Positions 21,443 through 32,767 of a stretch of 64,000 nt of DNA are shown one piece after another. The position numbers were made by a program, and so were the translations under genes. Origin of the DNA: Liquidambar formosana. Taxonomy: Eukaryota > Streptophyta > Magnoliopsida > Saxifragales > Altingiaceae. Below the pieces are notes generated by a model, which saw nothing but the letters and a program-made list of their open reading frames with translations, had not been told where the DNA came from and ran no database searches. Every line of letters begins with the position of its first letter. Position 1 is the stretch's first letter. The stretch spans positions 16,156,264 to 16,220,263 of the forward strand of contig CM077828.1 of NCBI GenBank assembly GCA_039720395.1, in the 5' to 3' direction.

Positions 21443-22770
21443 ATGTTGGAAAGTATTCTGTGTCTACTCAATTGTATTAATGTTCTTGAAGTTTTGTTGT
21501 ACTCACTATTAGAACAACATTATAGAAAATATTATTTGAAGTCTGAGTCCTACTTCACAGTAGATGGACGTGAAGCACACCTTCGCAATATCATATTGCA
21601 CAATGACACAACATGCATAAGCCGATTGCGTATGAATAGGTCAACTTTTGTCAAGTTGTGTGATTTGCTTCGCAATATTGGCAAGTTAAAGGACACTAGG
21701 CACGTAATAGTTGAGGAGATGACTGCTATGTTCTTACATATTCTTGCCCACCATGTAAAAAGTAGAGTCATAATAAATAAGTTCATGCGGTCTGGTGAAA
21801 CTATTAGTAGATACTTCAATCTAGTGTTGAATGGAATCATTCGATTACAAAGCCATTTGCTTAAACAACCAGAAACAGTTTCAGAAAACTCCACGGATAG
21901 ACGATGGAAATGGTTTAAGGTATAATACCAAACATATGGTCCAACTATACACTATTTCATTTTTATGGTTAATTTCAATTTTTTATTTTTATTTTATACC
22001 ATCTGTGTTGTAGAACTGTTTGGGAGCTTTAGATGGAACTTATGTTTGTGTGACTGTGCCCGAGGTTGATAAACCTAGGTATCGAACACGGAAAAATGAT
22101 ATTGCAAACAATGTCCTCGGAGTTTGCTCCCAAGACATGCAATTCATTTTTGTGTTGCCTGGTTAGGAAGGATCTGTCGTTGATTCGCGAGTATTAAGAG
22201 ACGCTGTCAGTAGGAGACATGGTCTTAAGATCCCTCGCGGTACGTTACAAATGGTTGTTACAATAATTATCTTGCGTTTTTTGTACATTCATCCATTAAA
22301 ATCAACGTTACTGTTTTTAGGGTTTTATTATCTTGTTGATGCTGGATACCCTAATGGAGAGGGTTTTCGTGCCCTGTATAGAAGCCAGCGGTATCATCTG
22401 AATGATTGGAGGACTGGTCACCAACCTACTACTCCACAAGAATTTTTCAATATGAAACATTCAAGTATTAGGAATGTTATAGAACGATGCTTTGGTCTAT
22501 TGAAGCGGAGGTGGGCCATTTTAAGGAGTCCGTCTTTTTATCCAGTGAAGATACACAACCGGATCATTGTTGCATGTATTCTTTTGCACAACCACATAAC
22601 CCAAGAGATGTCGACCGACCCATTTGCTGAACTGCCAGTTTACTGAAAATTATACTATACCACATGGTCAATCATTAGAATATGTTGATGTAACTGATCA
22701 ATGGCAAGATTGGAGGGATACAATGGCAAACGAGATGTTCAATGAATGGAGAGCATCTAGGAATGCATAG
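21443..22770 (+). pseudogene. PIF/Harbinger DDE transposase (HARBI1-like), inactivated
   Basis: Three exons are visible: 21443-21919, 22014-22239 and 22321 to about 22770, with GT-AG introns. The product belongs to the DDE_Tnp_4 nuclease family (PIF transposases, domesticated HARBI1/ALP1). Exon 1 has the N-terminal region with MAMFLHILAHHVK-type residues (here MTAMFLHILAHHVKSR). Catalytic residues can be placed: first Asp in ALDGTYV, second in VVDSRVLRDA, Glu in NVIERCFGLLKRRW. All three are present. A TAG at 22164-22166 replaces an expected Trp codon, and a one-base frameshift near 22643 puts the C-terminal QDWRDTMANEMFNEW segment (stop 22768-22770) in another frame. The protein would bind TIRs and cut DNA, normally with a Myb-like partner. 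The first in-frame ATG is at 21443; an earlier coding exon is possible. Confidence 0.88.
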
Positions 22771-23176
22771 TGTGTAGTTGTTTGTTGGATATCATACATT
22801 TGTTTGTTGGATAATGTTAAAGTTTATTATTGGTTTGTAATAATTTTATAAGATGGTAGACTACTTGAACAATCCTGGTATTATGCCATGGTTAGTCAAG
22901 AGTATCGCCATCCACCACCTGGAGGGGAAGGACCGTCATCGAGTGGACCGGCAGAGTTTGTTGACCTTGACCAATAGTCCAATTACTTGTGTTCTTGATA
23001 TGGATAGTAATTTGGGTAGTTTTTTGGGTAGTGTGATATAATGACATAGTCCAATTACTTGTGTTCTTAATGTTGACATTGTATTGGTTGGTGATTTTTG
23101 TAGATGGTCATGACACAGTGGTGCTTTTGTAATCAGTTTATTTAGATTTATGTTGTTCAAATTGTATACAATGATG

Positions 23177-23332
23177 GTACCTTTGTTGCTTAAATTCAAT
23201 GTAATATGTTTAAACGTACCTTTGTTGCTTAAATTCAAGATGATTTGTTTAAACGTACCTTTCTTGCTTAAATTAAACGTAATGTGTTTAAACGTACATT
23301 TGGTGGTCAACTTACACGGACAACTATTTAGC
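23177..23332. repeat. 39-bp tandem repeat, about 3.5 copies
   Basis: Units start at 23177, 23216, 23255 and 23294 with GTACCTTTGTTGCTTAAATT and run to GTTTAAAC. Spacing is exactly 39 bp. Because 39 is a multiple of three, frames stay open through it on both strands, but nothing indicates translation. Confidence 0.9.
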
Positions 23333-23337
23333 TAGAA

Positions 23338-23675
23338 TGACAGATACTGTATTCAATATGGTCGTCTATATTCTTATTTAGTCGACTATATTGCATACAG
23401 ATTAGTGTATCCAGCTACTGTCTTCAATATGGTCGACTATATCTATCTGTGGTCGACTATATTGCATACAGATTAGTGTATCCAGCTACTGTCTTTAATA
23501 TGGTCGACTATATCTATTTGTGGTCGACTATATGGAAGGCAGTGTAGTGTATTCAGCTATTGTCGTCAGAATGGTCGACTACATCTATCTGTGGTCGACT
23601 ATTTGCATACATTATTGTAATCACATTGCCTTCAAAAAGGTCGACTACACCTGGATGTAGTAGACTATATTGATC
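23338..23675. repeat. 71-bp minisatellite with paired GTCGACTAT motifs
   Basis: GGTCG(A/T)CTA anchors occur at 23360, 23431, 23502, 23573 and 23639, a period of 71, 71, 71 and 66. Each unit holds two GTCGACTA motifs about 28 bp apart plus GTGTATCCAGCTACTGTCTT. Divergence increases at both ends of the array. It lies inside the Harbinger element between the transposase and the right end. Confidence 0.9.
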
Positions 23676-25150
23676 ATGAGTGTGATATACCATATTATGT
23701 AATGCCTTTAAATTAATCGATTGAAATGGATAGAACAATTTAAATGTGGACATCTCAGTGAACACAAAAAAAATTAATAAACACTTCTATTTTCCATTGC
23801 TAACATTAGAAATTACATACATCGATGATGTGGGTTTTGAGTATGAACAATGTTGACTTAATCAAACCCAAATGTACCAATCCAAAAGAGGTAATTACAA
23901 TATGTTCAAATTACGCTTAAAACACAATACAACAGCATCAAGATTGTCAACACTCGGACAATGATCCTCCACTCCATGGATGTAGGTAAAATGGAATTAC
24001 ATCTCCCATCAATATGGACTATATCTGCAGCGAATACGCATCGTCATCAGTGATATGCACACCATCCATAGGCTCACACCAAAGCGAAGAAATTGCAATC
24101 ATGGCTATTACGTTCCTGCAATTGATGAACAAGGTTAAAAGATGCACATTATCATAAAGTGAACTATTCTTATACATCAAAACGTTGCATAGTACTCACA
24201 ATGTATCTAGGGCATTAGTAGAACAAACAAAATTTACTATGTGCCTTGTGCGATATTTTCAAAATAGCTCGGCGTCCACAATCACACAACATTGGTTTTG
24301 CTCTCAAACAGTTGGGTGGGGGTGCAGTGTTTGTAGACGACATTCGTACTATAGTTGTCCACCTACAATAAACTTAAACAAAGGTATGAACTAGTTATAA
24401 TGGCATATTACTTAAAAACTCAACTTTCATCAATTTAATATGGTATACATTGGTTTTGCTTTGGTTTGCTCCTCATTTAACTCACCCCATTATTTGACTG
24501 AAATCTTTCAAGGGTGTTTTGTTTTTACAACTTCAAGAAAGAAATAACTCTAATTGCCACTAATTGCTATTGGCATATTTCACAAATGTCATTACATCTA
24601 GAAGGAAAAAAGGAAAAAATAAAGGTGTAAACTTGATTATAAGTCATTATCCAGCATTGCTTCTGAACACACCCGAAGGCGTAACTAATTGCCACTAATT
24701 TGCATAAAACGTAATCTAAACAATAAATCAATTTATGCAAACATTATAGGTAGAGGTTAAGTTCAATGTTATTGACTGGTATTCACTATATATTGTGTTT
24801 ATGTGCGTGCATTTGCTTCATTTTCCTCAATTACGTTTTCAAACTATGCCCAACACCTGATGCGTTCTCTTTCTTTACAAAATTCCAAATTGTTTATGCA
24901 CACAAATATTGTTCATTGTTTCCACAAACATGGGTGTCAGTTAAAACCCATAATTGTTCAAGAAATATAAATCTTTTTCATCAAATATACTTTGTTTTAC
25001 TGTATTTCCAATGCATCATTACCTTTGTTATGTTTTATTACACTTTATATTACATTTTTTATTAAATTCATAAAATAAAATACAAATTATTTCGATTGGA
25101 CACATACCTAGGTAAGTCCAGGCAAAGATAGATGTTGATGTTGAATAGCG
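23676..25150. other. Harbinger interior without a recognised gene
   Basis: This is where a second (Myb/SANT-like) Harbinger gene would be expected, probably on the minus strand given the leader-like cluster at 25165-25600. Short minus-strand frames exist near 23950-24120, but I see no Trp-spaced Myb motif. Treat as decayed or unrecognised. Confidence 0.4.
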
Positions 25151-25164
25151 ACGGTGGAAGATGT

Positions 25165-25600
25165 TCATTTCTACAGCCAACAGATCGTCGAGGAGAAAGA
25201 ACTTAGGATCGTCCAAGTCGATGTGATAGAATGTCAGATCGTCGGCAAGTTTAAAAACCTGGGATCTCCGACGACATAGATGGTGGTTTACAGCCCAAGC
25301 AATCATCGATGAGAGTGAGAGGGAATCTCAAATCCCTCCTGATCGTCGACGAGAATGAGAGGAGCTAGGGATTATCTGCTTTGAGAAAGGGCATGTGTGA
25401 GCATATTGTCAGGATCGTCGGCATTTCTGTGGGTATTATGGGATCGTCGGGAAGTTTGAAAAAGTGGGATCTCCGACTGGATCTTCCAATCGTCGACGAG
25501 GGATAGGGATTGAGCAATCCGCAAAGATGGGTTTCTCGTTTTTTTTCGGGTAAGTAAATCTAGGTTTGTCTGTGTTTGAGGAAAGGGCATGTGAGGGTAT
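25165..25600. repeat. Subterminal GATCGTCG repeat cluster of Harbinger right end
   Basis: At least seven ATCGTC(G/C) motifs occur between 25175 and 25495. A longer pair, GATCGTCGG(C/G)AAGTTT with GGGATCTCCGAC, recurs about 205 bp apart (near 25236 and 25441), and GAAAGGGCATGTG recurs near 25385 and 25579. It could be a duplicated minus-strand gene leader or a set of protein-binding sites. Confidence 0.65.
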
Positions 25601-25796
25601 TATGGGAATTTTATCCATATTGGGCATCACTTTCCTGACTTTACCAAACATGAGAGTGGGAATGGTATAGGGAATATTGCTTTCCATACCCCCAACCAAA
25701 TGTCGAAATGGGTTTCCATATCTACATTCCCATTCCTAAGTAATAGGCACATTCCCTTGCATCACATTCCCATTCCACGAACCAAACGCACCCTCA

Positions 25797-27385
25797 GGGA
25801 AATCTCCTTATGAAGCCCTACTTGGTGTACCACTCACTTTTTCTTATCTTCGAGTCTTCAGATGTATCCATTCCCCTATAAGACTAAATCTGATGCTCAT
25901 TCTAAACCTGAAAGTCTTTAGTTAGGTATCCTTTTGGACAAAAAGGTTATCGCGTTTATTACTTCGAATCCAAAATCATTCACACTTCTCGTGATGTCTT
26001 TTTCTATGAGACTACTTTTCCCTTTCGTGATGCTTCTCTTCATCCTTATAACTCTTCAGTGCTACCTGTACCCATCTCTAAAAATTTCTTGCCCACTTGG
26101 ATTCCTTATGCTACCATTGTCCCTTCTCTCATTCTATCTGGTGCTATGCCTGACCAATCCCAAAATGATGTTGTTCCTATAGATCCTCCTGATATCTTTA
26201 ATACTAATCCTCATTCTCCCACCCGTCCACCTCGAACTCATCATCTACCCAATTACCTAAATAATTCTATTTGCAGCAACACCGTTACAGCATCAGCTCC
26301 AAAAACCTTGTTCTCCCTAGTGTTCAAGTAAGCCCTCTCCCTTATCTCATTCACTTTCCTATCATAGGCTTTCTCCTTCTAACTAAGCCTTCCTTGTAGT
26401 GATTAATTCTCATTTTGAACCACAATCCTTTTCTTAAGATGTCCAAATTTTGGAATGGCAAGACGCCATAGCAAACTACAGAAATCACTACCCTTGAGAA
26501 AAATAATACATGAACCATCACTTCCCTACCCCAGGCAAGAAACCCATTAGTTGTAAATGGGTTTATAGAATTAAATAATATTTTAACGAGAACATTAAAT
26601 GATACAAGGCATGTACTGTGGCTAAAGGCTTTGCGCAGGTCAAAGGAATAGATTATAATGAAACTTTTGCCTAGTCGAAAAAATGGTCACTAGTCGCTTC
26701 CTTCTTGCTATTACCACTACTAAAAATTGGTTTCTTCATCAACTCAATGTAAATAATGATTTTCTTCATGGTGACCTTGACGAAAAAGTTTATATGCGTC
26801 TTTCTCTAGGATATTGTCATTAGGAGATACTCATATTTGTTGGCTAAATAAATCCTTGTATAAGCTCAAATAAGCTAGTCGCAATTGGTTTGCTAAATTA
26901 TTTGGTTCTCTGACAATAGTTGACTTCACTCAATCCTAAGCTGATTATTCTTTACTTTTCAAGCACACCCCTCAATGATCTATTTTTGTTTTAGTTTATG
27001 TTGATGATATTCTAATCACTGGTGATGATGTTTAAGCAATTTGTAACTTCAAGTCATTGCTTGAGCAACATTTTCAGCTCAAAGATTTTGGTCCTCCCCG
27101 CTACTTTCTTGGCCTTGAGATTGCTCGCTTTTCTCGTGGAATTTTTCTTTGTTAATGGAAATATGTTTTAGGCATCCTTAATGACATGGGGATGATGGGT
27201 TTTTATCCTATGAGCTTCCCTATAGAACATAATCTCAAGCTTAATAATGTTGATGGAAACCTCTTCTTAATCCTTACCACATCGTCTCTTAATTGGCTGC
27301 TTTATTAATTTATCAATTACTCGGCTTAACATAACCTATTGTGTTCACATCCTTAGTCAATTCATGTAGTCCCTATGAACTCCAC
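25797..27385 (+). pseudogene. Outer Copia pol remnant: integrase end and reverse transcriptase
   Basis: Resuming directly after the Harbinger TSD, the sequence encodes the KSPYEALL integrase C-terminal motif. After a variable linker comes a Copia reverse transcriptase: PISCKWVYRI-like and KGFAQVKG segments near 26540-26650, VNNDFLHGDL near 26745, VYVDDILITGDD near 26997 and LKDFGPPRYFLGLEIA near 27080. Many stops and several frameshifts scatter it over three frames. The catalytic YVDD box is intact in sequence but not in an open polyprotein. It ends at the inner Copia insertion; the RNase H part continues at 38676. Confidence 0.85.
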
Positions 27386-28290
27386 TATTGGAAGATATGT
27401 ATTACTTATATAATTCTGTCAAAACAATAAGCATATAAAACACAAATAACACGAAATAAATTCTGGAAATTCACAAACTTACAAAATACAAAAGATGATT
27501 AAAATAGAAACGGATTGATCAAGGCTAGCATTTAACGCTAGATAGATTTCGGCCCTCACTTAGTGCTTTGAGTCTCTCAAATGTCTACCACCCATGATAC
27601 AATGATCTGCACACATAGAAGAAGCACTGCAATTGATGCATCTGGCAAACTCCACTGTGTCCTTATTCTCTCTCTAATGACAACTCAAAATCATAAAAAA
27701 TCTAATCTGTTTATTATTCCCTCCAAATAGTGTACGAAATGAGGTATATATAGACTCTGAAGTGACTCTCTAGAATAGTCATAAGGCACGTTGATCAGAC
27801 ACGTCTTATGGTCATGACTGTTCTGGCTTAACAGACACAACTCTTAATGGTAATTAATCCGAATTAGTAAAATTAAATTTTGCTTAAAATTAACACACAT
27901 GGGTCGGTCTTACTTGACCCGACCCGGCCCGGCTCAGTGTGATGCGGGCACGTACACGCGTGTGTTTTTGGGTCCAAACCCAATGTTGGCTAGGTCCTCC
28001 GCCCTCACAAAACTTGGGTGCCCTTTAGGCCTAAACCATAGGCCCAAGGTATGTGTATATAAATTCACTTAGGAATTCATAGTTTCCCAAAGTGGGACAA
28101 GCCTTATTACCATTCTTTAACCAACTATTGAAGGGTGACTTTAGACAACAATTTCTCATTCAACGATTAATGATTTTGACCAATTAATTATATGAATTAA
28201 ATCTCCATATGGAGATTGACTAATTCCAATATGGACCCATCTCAAATTACACATGGGACCCACATTAATAAATGGCCAATATCTCTAACA
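27386..28290 (-). repeat. Inner Copia 3' LTR
   Basis: Matches 37763-38675 with scattered substitutions and small indels. It contains the TATATA-like sequence and CCCGACCCGG-type GC-rich patch seen in the partner. On the minus strand, the sequence just inside it (GTAGAGGAT) is a weak polypurine tract. Confidence 0.93.
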
Positions 28291-28886
28291 ATCCTCTACA
28301 TGAATAGAAATTAGTTGGATATCTATGCAAATGAAATGCTGACACGAAAGAGAATAAGTATGGAGAGTCCCTGCATAGGATAGGTGGCTTATAGCTTTGA
28401 ATCTTCCCTTGTGAAAGACTATCGGATTTGCTGGATGATTAGTGAACGTAATGACTTGAACTATTTAGCTGTTTGTGCAAACCAAGACAATAAAATTCAA
28501 CCAGTTCCTTCCCTAATACAGTTTGGTTCTCATGATTGTGTTCATTTTGGCTCTAAACAAATCCTGGTTTCTATGAGTGCTCTAGAGAATATAGCCTTAT
28601 AATTCTCATAGAAGCGGCCCCTTTTACACTTATATATATGGGTGATTCTTATTAAGAGTATCCTGCTATACCCCACTTGGATTTCTAAGATATAAGAACC
28701 ATTAAAAGCTTAGCTTATCCTGGTACACACTACACACACTACAGGCATCACTTTTTCATAATAGGAATAGGTAGAAGAGTTATCTCCTAAGTAATTCCAC
28801 TAAGTTGTACATAATTTGGTTGTCCCTTTGAACCTAGATCTTGGGATCTCCAGTTCGCTAGGTTGGGTTGCTATTATGGTAACTTT

Positions 28887-31460
28887 TTAAGATGAAGGCT
28901 TTAAGCCCATTCCCCTCGATGAACTATATACTTGCTCTCTAGTCAAACCTTTTGTTAACGGATCCATAATGTTATCATTTAATTTTATATAGTCAATAGA
29001 TATAACTCCACTTGAGAGTAATTGTCTAACGGTATTGTGTCTTCAAATGAATGTGTCGAGACTTACCGTTATACATATTATTCTGTGCCCTTCCAATAGC
29101 CGATTGGCTATCACAATGTATACAAATTGCTGGCACAGGTTTTGACCACATTGGAATATCTTCTAGGAAATAACGAATCCACTCAGCTTCTTCGCCAGTT
29201 TTATCTAAAGCTATAAATTCAAATTCCATCATGGATCTTGCAATGCACATTTGTTTAGAAGATTTCCAAGACACCGCTCCACCTCTAAGTGTGAAGACAT
29301 ATTCACTTGTCGATTTAGAATCTTTTGAATAAGATATCCAGTTTGCATCACTATACCCTTCTAGTAAAGTTGGATATCCATTATAATGTAATCTATAGTT
29401 TAGAGTCTATTTCAAATATCTTAGTACTCTAACTATTGCCTTCCAATGGTCTAGCCCTGGGTTACAAGTGTATCTTCTCAATTTACTAACTGAGTACACT
29501 ATGTTAGGTCGTGTACAGTTCATGACGTACATTAGACTCCCAATAATTTGAGAATACTCTAATTAAGATATGAGCTCCATTTTTAGTTAAATGAAGATTT
29601 ATGTCCACAGGTGTTCTCGCTGGATTACAATCAAATTGATTAAATTTGCTAAGAATTTTCTCAGTATAATGTGATTGAGATAACACTAATCCATCGAACG
29701 TTCTAAAAATCTTAATTCCTAAAATGACATCCACAATACCCATATTCTTCATGTCGAACTTGCTAGTCAACATCTTTTTAGTAGCTTCAATGATATCATT
29801 ATTGATACCTATAATTAGCATATCATCTACGTATAGACAAACAATGACATAGCCATTTGTTGTCTCTTTGACATACACATACTTGTCACATTCATTGATT
29901 CTAAATCCATTAGACATCATCACTTTGTCAAATTTTTCTTTCCATTGCTTTAGTGCTTGCTTTAAACCATATAATGATTTAACAAGCCTGCAAACTTTCT
30001 TCTCTTGTCCTGGAACAATGAACCCTTCTAGCTATTCCATATAAATTTCCTCATTTAATTCACTATTTAAGAATGCCGTTTTAAAATCCATTTGATGTAT
30101 CTCAAGCTTATGCACCGCTACAATAACTAATAACATCCTAATAGACGTTATTCTTGAAACTGGTGAGTATGTATCAAAGTAGTCTACTCGTTCTCTTTGT
30201 CTAAATCCTTTGGTTACAAGTCTCACCTTGTATTTGTCAATCGATCCATCTGCTTTCATCTTTCTCTTGAATATCCATTTATATCCAAGAGGTTTATTTC
30301 CTAATGGAAGGTCTACCAATTCCCATGTATGATTTTGCATAATGGATTCAATTTTGCTATTTACAGCCTCTTTGCAAAGGGGTTCTTCTAGAGTGGACAT
30401 AGCTTCCTTGAAGCTTTGAGGTTCATTTTCTAACAAAGAAGTTAGAAAATCTAGGGCCATTTGATTTTGACGTCCTATCCCTTTTACTACGTCTAGGCTC
30501 ATCTTCACGATCTTCTTCTATAGACTTTTAGTCTTGATTGTGACTAGTCGTAGTATCATAAGTTCTTTTAAGAGAACTTATCTCATTTGTAGGATTGTAT
30601 AGAAATATATTTTCAAAGAATGATGCATTCCTAGATTCAATTATGGTATTCACATGTATATCAGAAATTTCAGATTTATGAACAAGGAATCGATATGCAC
30701 TATTATTATTGGCATAACCAATAAATATACAATCAATTGTTTTTGGTCCTATCTTAATTCTTTTAAGAATAGGAACCGCTACCTTGGCTAAATGCCCCCA
30801 CACTTTCATAAATTTATAGGAAGGTTCTCGACCTTTCTATAATTCATAGGGTGTTTTGTTTATAACTTTGCAAGGTATTTTATTAAGTATATAATTCGCA
30901 GAAAGCACTACTTCCCCCCATAAGTTCTGAGGTAAACCCGAACTTATCAACATAGCATTCATCATTTCTTTTAAGGTTTTGTTTTTGCGTTCGGCAATTC
31001 CGTTTTGTTGTGGTGAATAAGGTGCTATGGTTTGGTGTATAACGCCATAGTTTGAACGAAATTTACCAAATGGATCAGATTCTTATTCACCACCTTTATC
31101 ATTTTTTAGAACCTCAATCTTCTTGCTAAGTTGATTCACAACCTCATTTTTTTAATGTATAAACATTTCCAAAGCCTCATCCTTGCTCCTTAGTAAGTAC
31201 ACATAATAATATCTAGTGCAATCATCAATAAAAGTAATAAAATACTTCTTCCCTCCTCTAGTTTGAAAAAAATTTTAATCACAAAGATCCTAATGAATTA
31301 ATTCTAGTGGTTCAATATCTCTTTCAATAGAATGAAAGGATGTCCTAGTTAATTTTGATTCTACACATACTTCACATTTATGATTAGGATCAATATTAAA
31401 CTTAGGCAAATATTTCAAGTTCAGTAATCTATGCAAAGAATCATAGTTTTCATGTCTTAG
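28887..31460 (-). pseudogene. Inner Copia pol: integrase, reverse transcriptase, RNase H
   Basis: Read on the minus strand from 31460: a GAG-pre-integrase segment with a CEVC zinc-binding pair, a degraded integrase core (QQNGIAERK-like near 31000), an integrase C-terminus (KVWGHLAKV, IFIGYA), then RT (NHTWELVDLP, GYKWIFKRK, VKLEIHQMDFKTAFLN-like, and VCLYVDDMLI near 29840), then RNase H with [14 protein letters not shown] near 29120 and a DPLTKGL terminus, stop at 28887-28889. Several stops and frameshifts break it into four main open pieces. Domain order (integrase before RT) identifies Ty1/Copia. It is the youngest-looking pol in the window, with long readable stretches. Confidence 0.92.
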
Positions 31461-31954
31461 CCCACTGTGAACCACGGGTTTCGATCCCGGAAGAGGAAGG
31501 AAGAACCCTTCTTTTAAAAAGACTTGTAGAGATTTAAATTAATAAAAATCTGGTTTTTAAAAGGTTCACAAAAACAAAACAAACAAGGAGTCGCCACCTC
31601 ATTTTTAGGAAAAGAGGAAAACCATGAAAATAGTTTTTTTAAAGAAAACCTTTGAAAACCAAACACATGACTCCGATCAAGGAAAGCAGGTCTATCAAAA
31701 CAAGAGAGGATTCGGAGACTAAGTTACGATGTGGGAAGGTTCTAGGAAACATCCTATAGGCACCCACATCGCCCCAAAATGGGTCTTTGAATTTATATAG
31801 GCTATTTCAATCACTTCCTAATTAGTCATCATGCATATGCAAAGAATCATCCATAAATAATCCACATTCATCCATGAACATCCATAAAGCATATAAACAT
31901 CCATGAACAAGTATGAGAGATATGGAAAGCAAGTAAGAGATAGAGAAAATGAGC

Positions 31955-32102
31955 AAACAAGTCCATCCTATCCACTAGCAAATATGTGATGGATAAATGA
32001 ATAAGCAAACAAATCCATCCTATCCACTAACAAATATGTGATGGATAAATGTATAAGCATGGCTCCATCTTACTCCACTAGCAAATATGTGATGGACAAA
32101 TG
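31955..32102. repeat. 52-bp tandem repeat, three copies
   Basis: TCCATC(C/T)TA...CCACTA(G/A)CAAATATGTGATGGA repeats at 31962, 32014 and 32064 within insertion (a). Confidence 0.85.
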
Positions 32103-32727
32103 GGTAGAAAGAAAGAAAAAGAAAACCTAGGATACTTAGTATCCTAGGGCGGACTTGAACATCAAATGAGCGCCTATGTACTTACATACAAAGATATAAG
32201 GATCAAAGTTCACGTAGTTCGATTGAGAAGGGGTTACTCCCTTTACAATGAACTATAAACCCTAAGTTTCTATTCAAAGAAAAGAAGAGTTTTAAAAGAA
32301 GAAGGATTTCCAAAACAGGAATTTGAGAAAAGGTAGAATTTGAAAAGAGATAGAACTCTTATCCAAAAAGAAATTTGAGAAAAGTAGAATTCTAAAAGAG
32401 ATAGAACTCTAATTAAAAAAAAGGAGTTGGAAACTTAAGACTTCTAATCCAAAGTAAAGACAATAACCCAAGGGTGGAGAAGAGAACAACTCACACAATA
32501 CTCACCATGAACCACTTACCATATGCAAATTATCCCGAAATATCGAGAAAACACCAATTAATCACCCTATGTATTCTATAGGGCAATTATTAAGCTCAAA
32601 CCATCCATATTCATGCTCAAATCATCATTAGAAGACCTAATTCAAATCTGGAAAGAATACTAAATATGCATATAATGACCTAACACTCATGCAAATAATA
32701 AAAATCAAAAGAGAAACAAAATCCTAA

Positions 32728-32767
32728 TATGCTCCTATATGCTCCTATATGCTCCTATATGCTCTAA
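32728..32767. repeat. Short tandem repeat (ATATGCTCCT)n
   Basis: A 10-bp unit with TGCTCCTATA recurs four times, the last copy altered to TGCTCTAAAC. Confidence 0.9.

Larger units (their letters stand above)
19619..25793 (+). mobile_element. PIF/Harbinger DNA transposon (6.2 kb) inserted in a Copia
   Basis: Terminal inverted repeats GGGTGTGTTTGGTT (19619) and, inward from 25793, GGGTGCGTTTGGTT. The 3-bp TSD TCA is at 19616-19618 and 25794-25796; PIF/Harbinger elements make 3-bp duplications, usually TWA, so TCA is a variant. The Copia reading frame stops at LTQPTDLINKIPTSILS on the left and picks up at GKSPYEALL on the right, confirming the boundaries. Inside are a broken three-exon DDE transposase (21443-22770), a nested hAT-like MITE, two tandem repeats and a subterminal GATCGTCG cluster. 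The second PIF gene (Myb/SANT-type) was not recognised; 22.8-25.4 kb is where it would lie. Confidence 0.93.

Noticed and set aside
23150..23335. Protein-coding 13-residue repeat
   Set aside because: Both strands are open simply because the 39-bp unit is a multiple of three without stops; composition is low complexity.
23338..23675. CRISPR-like array
   Set aside because: Units are directly adjacent 71-bp tandem repeats with no variable spacers, in a plant transposon.
25934..26331. Membrane-protein-like open frames
   Set aside because: They are out-of-frame readings of the variable linker in the outer Copia pol.
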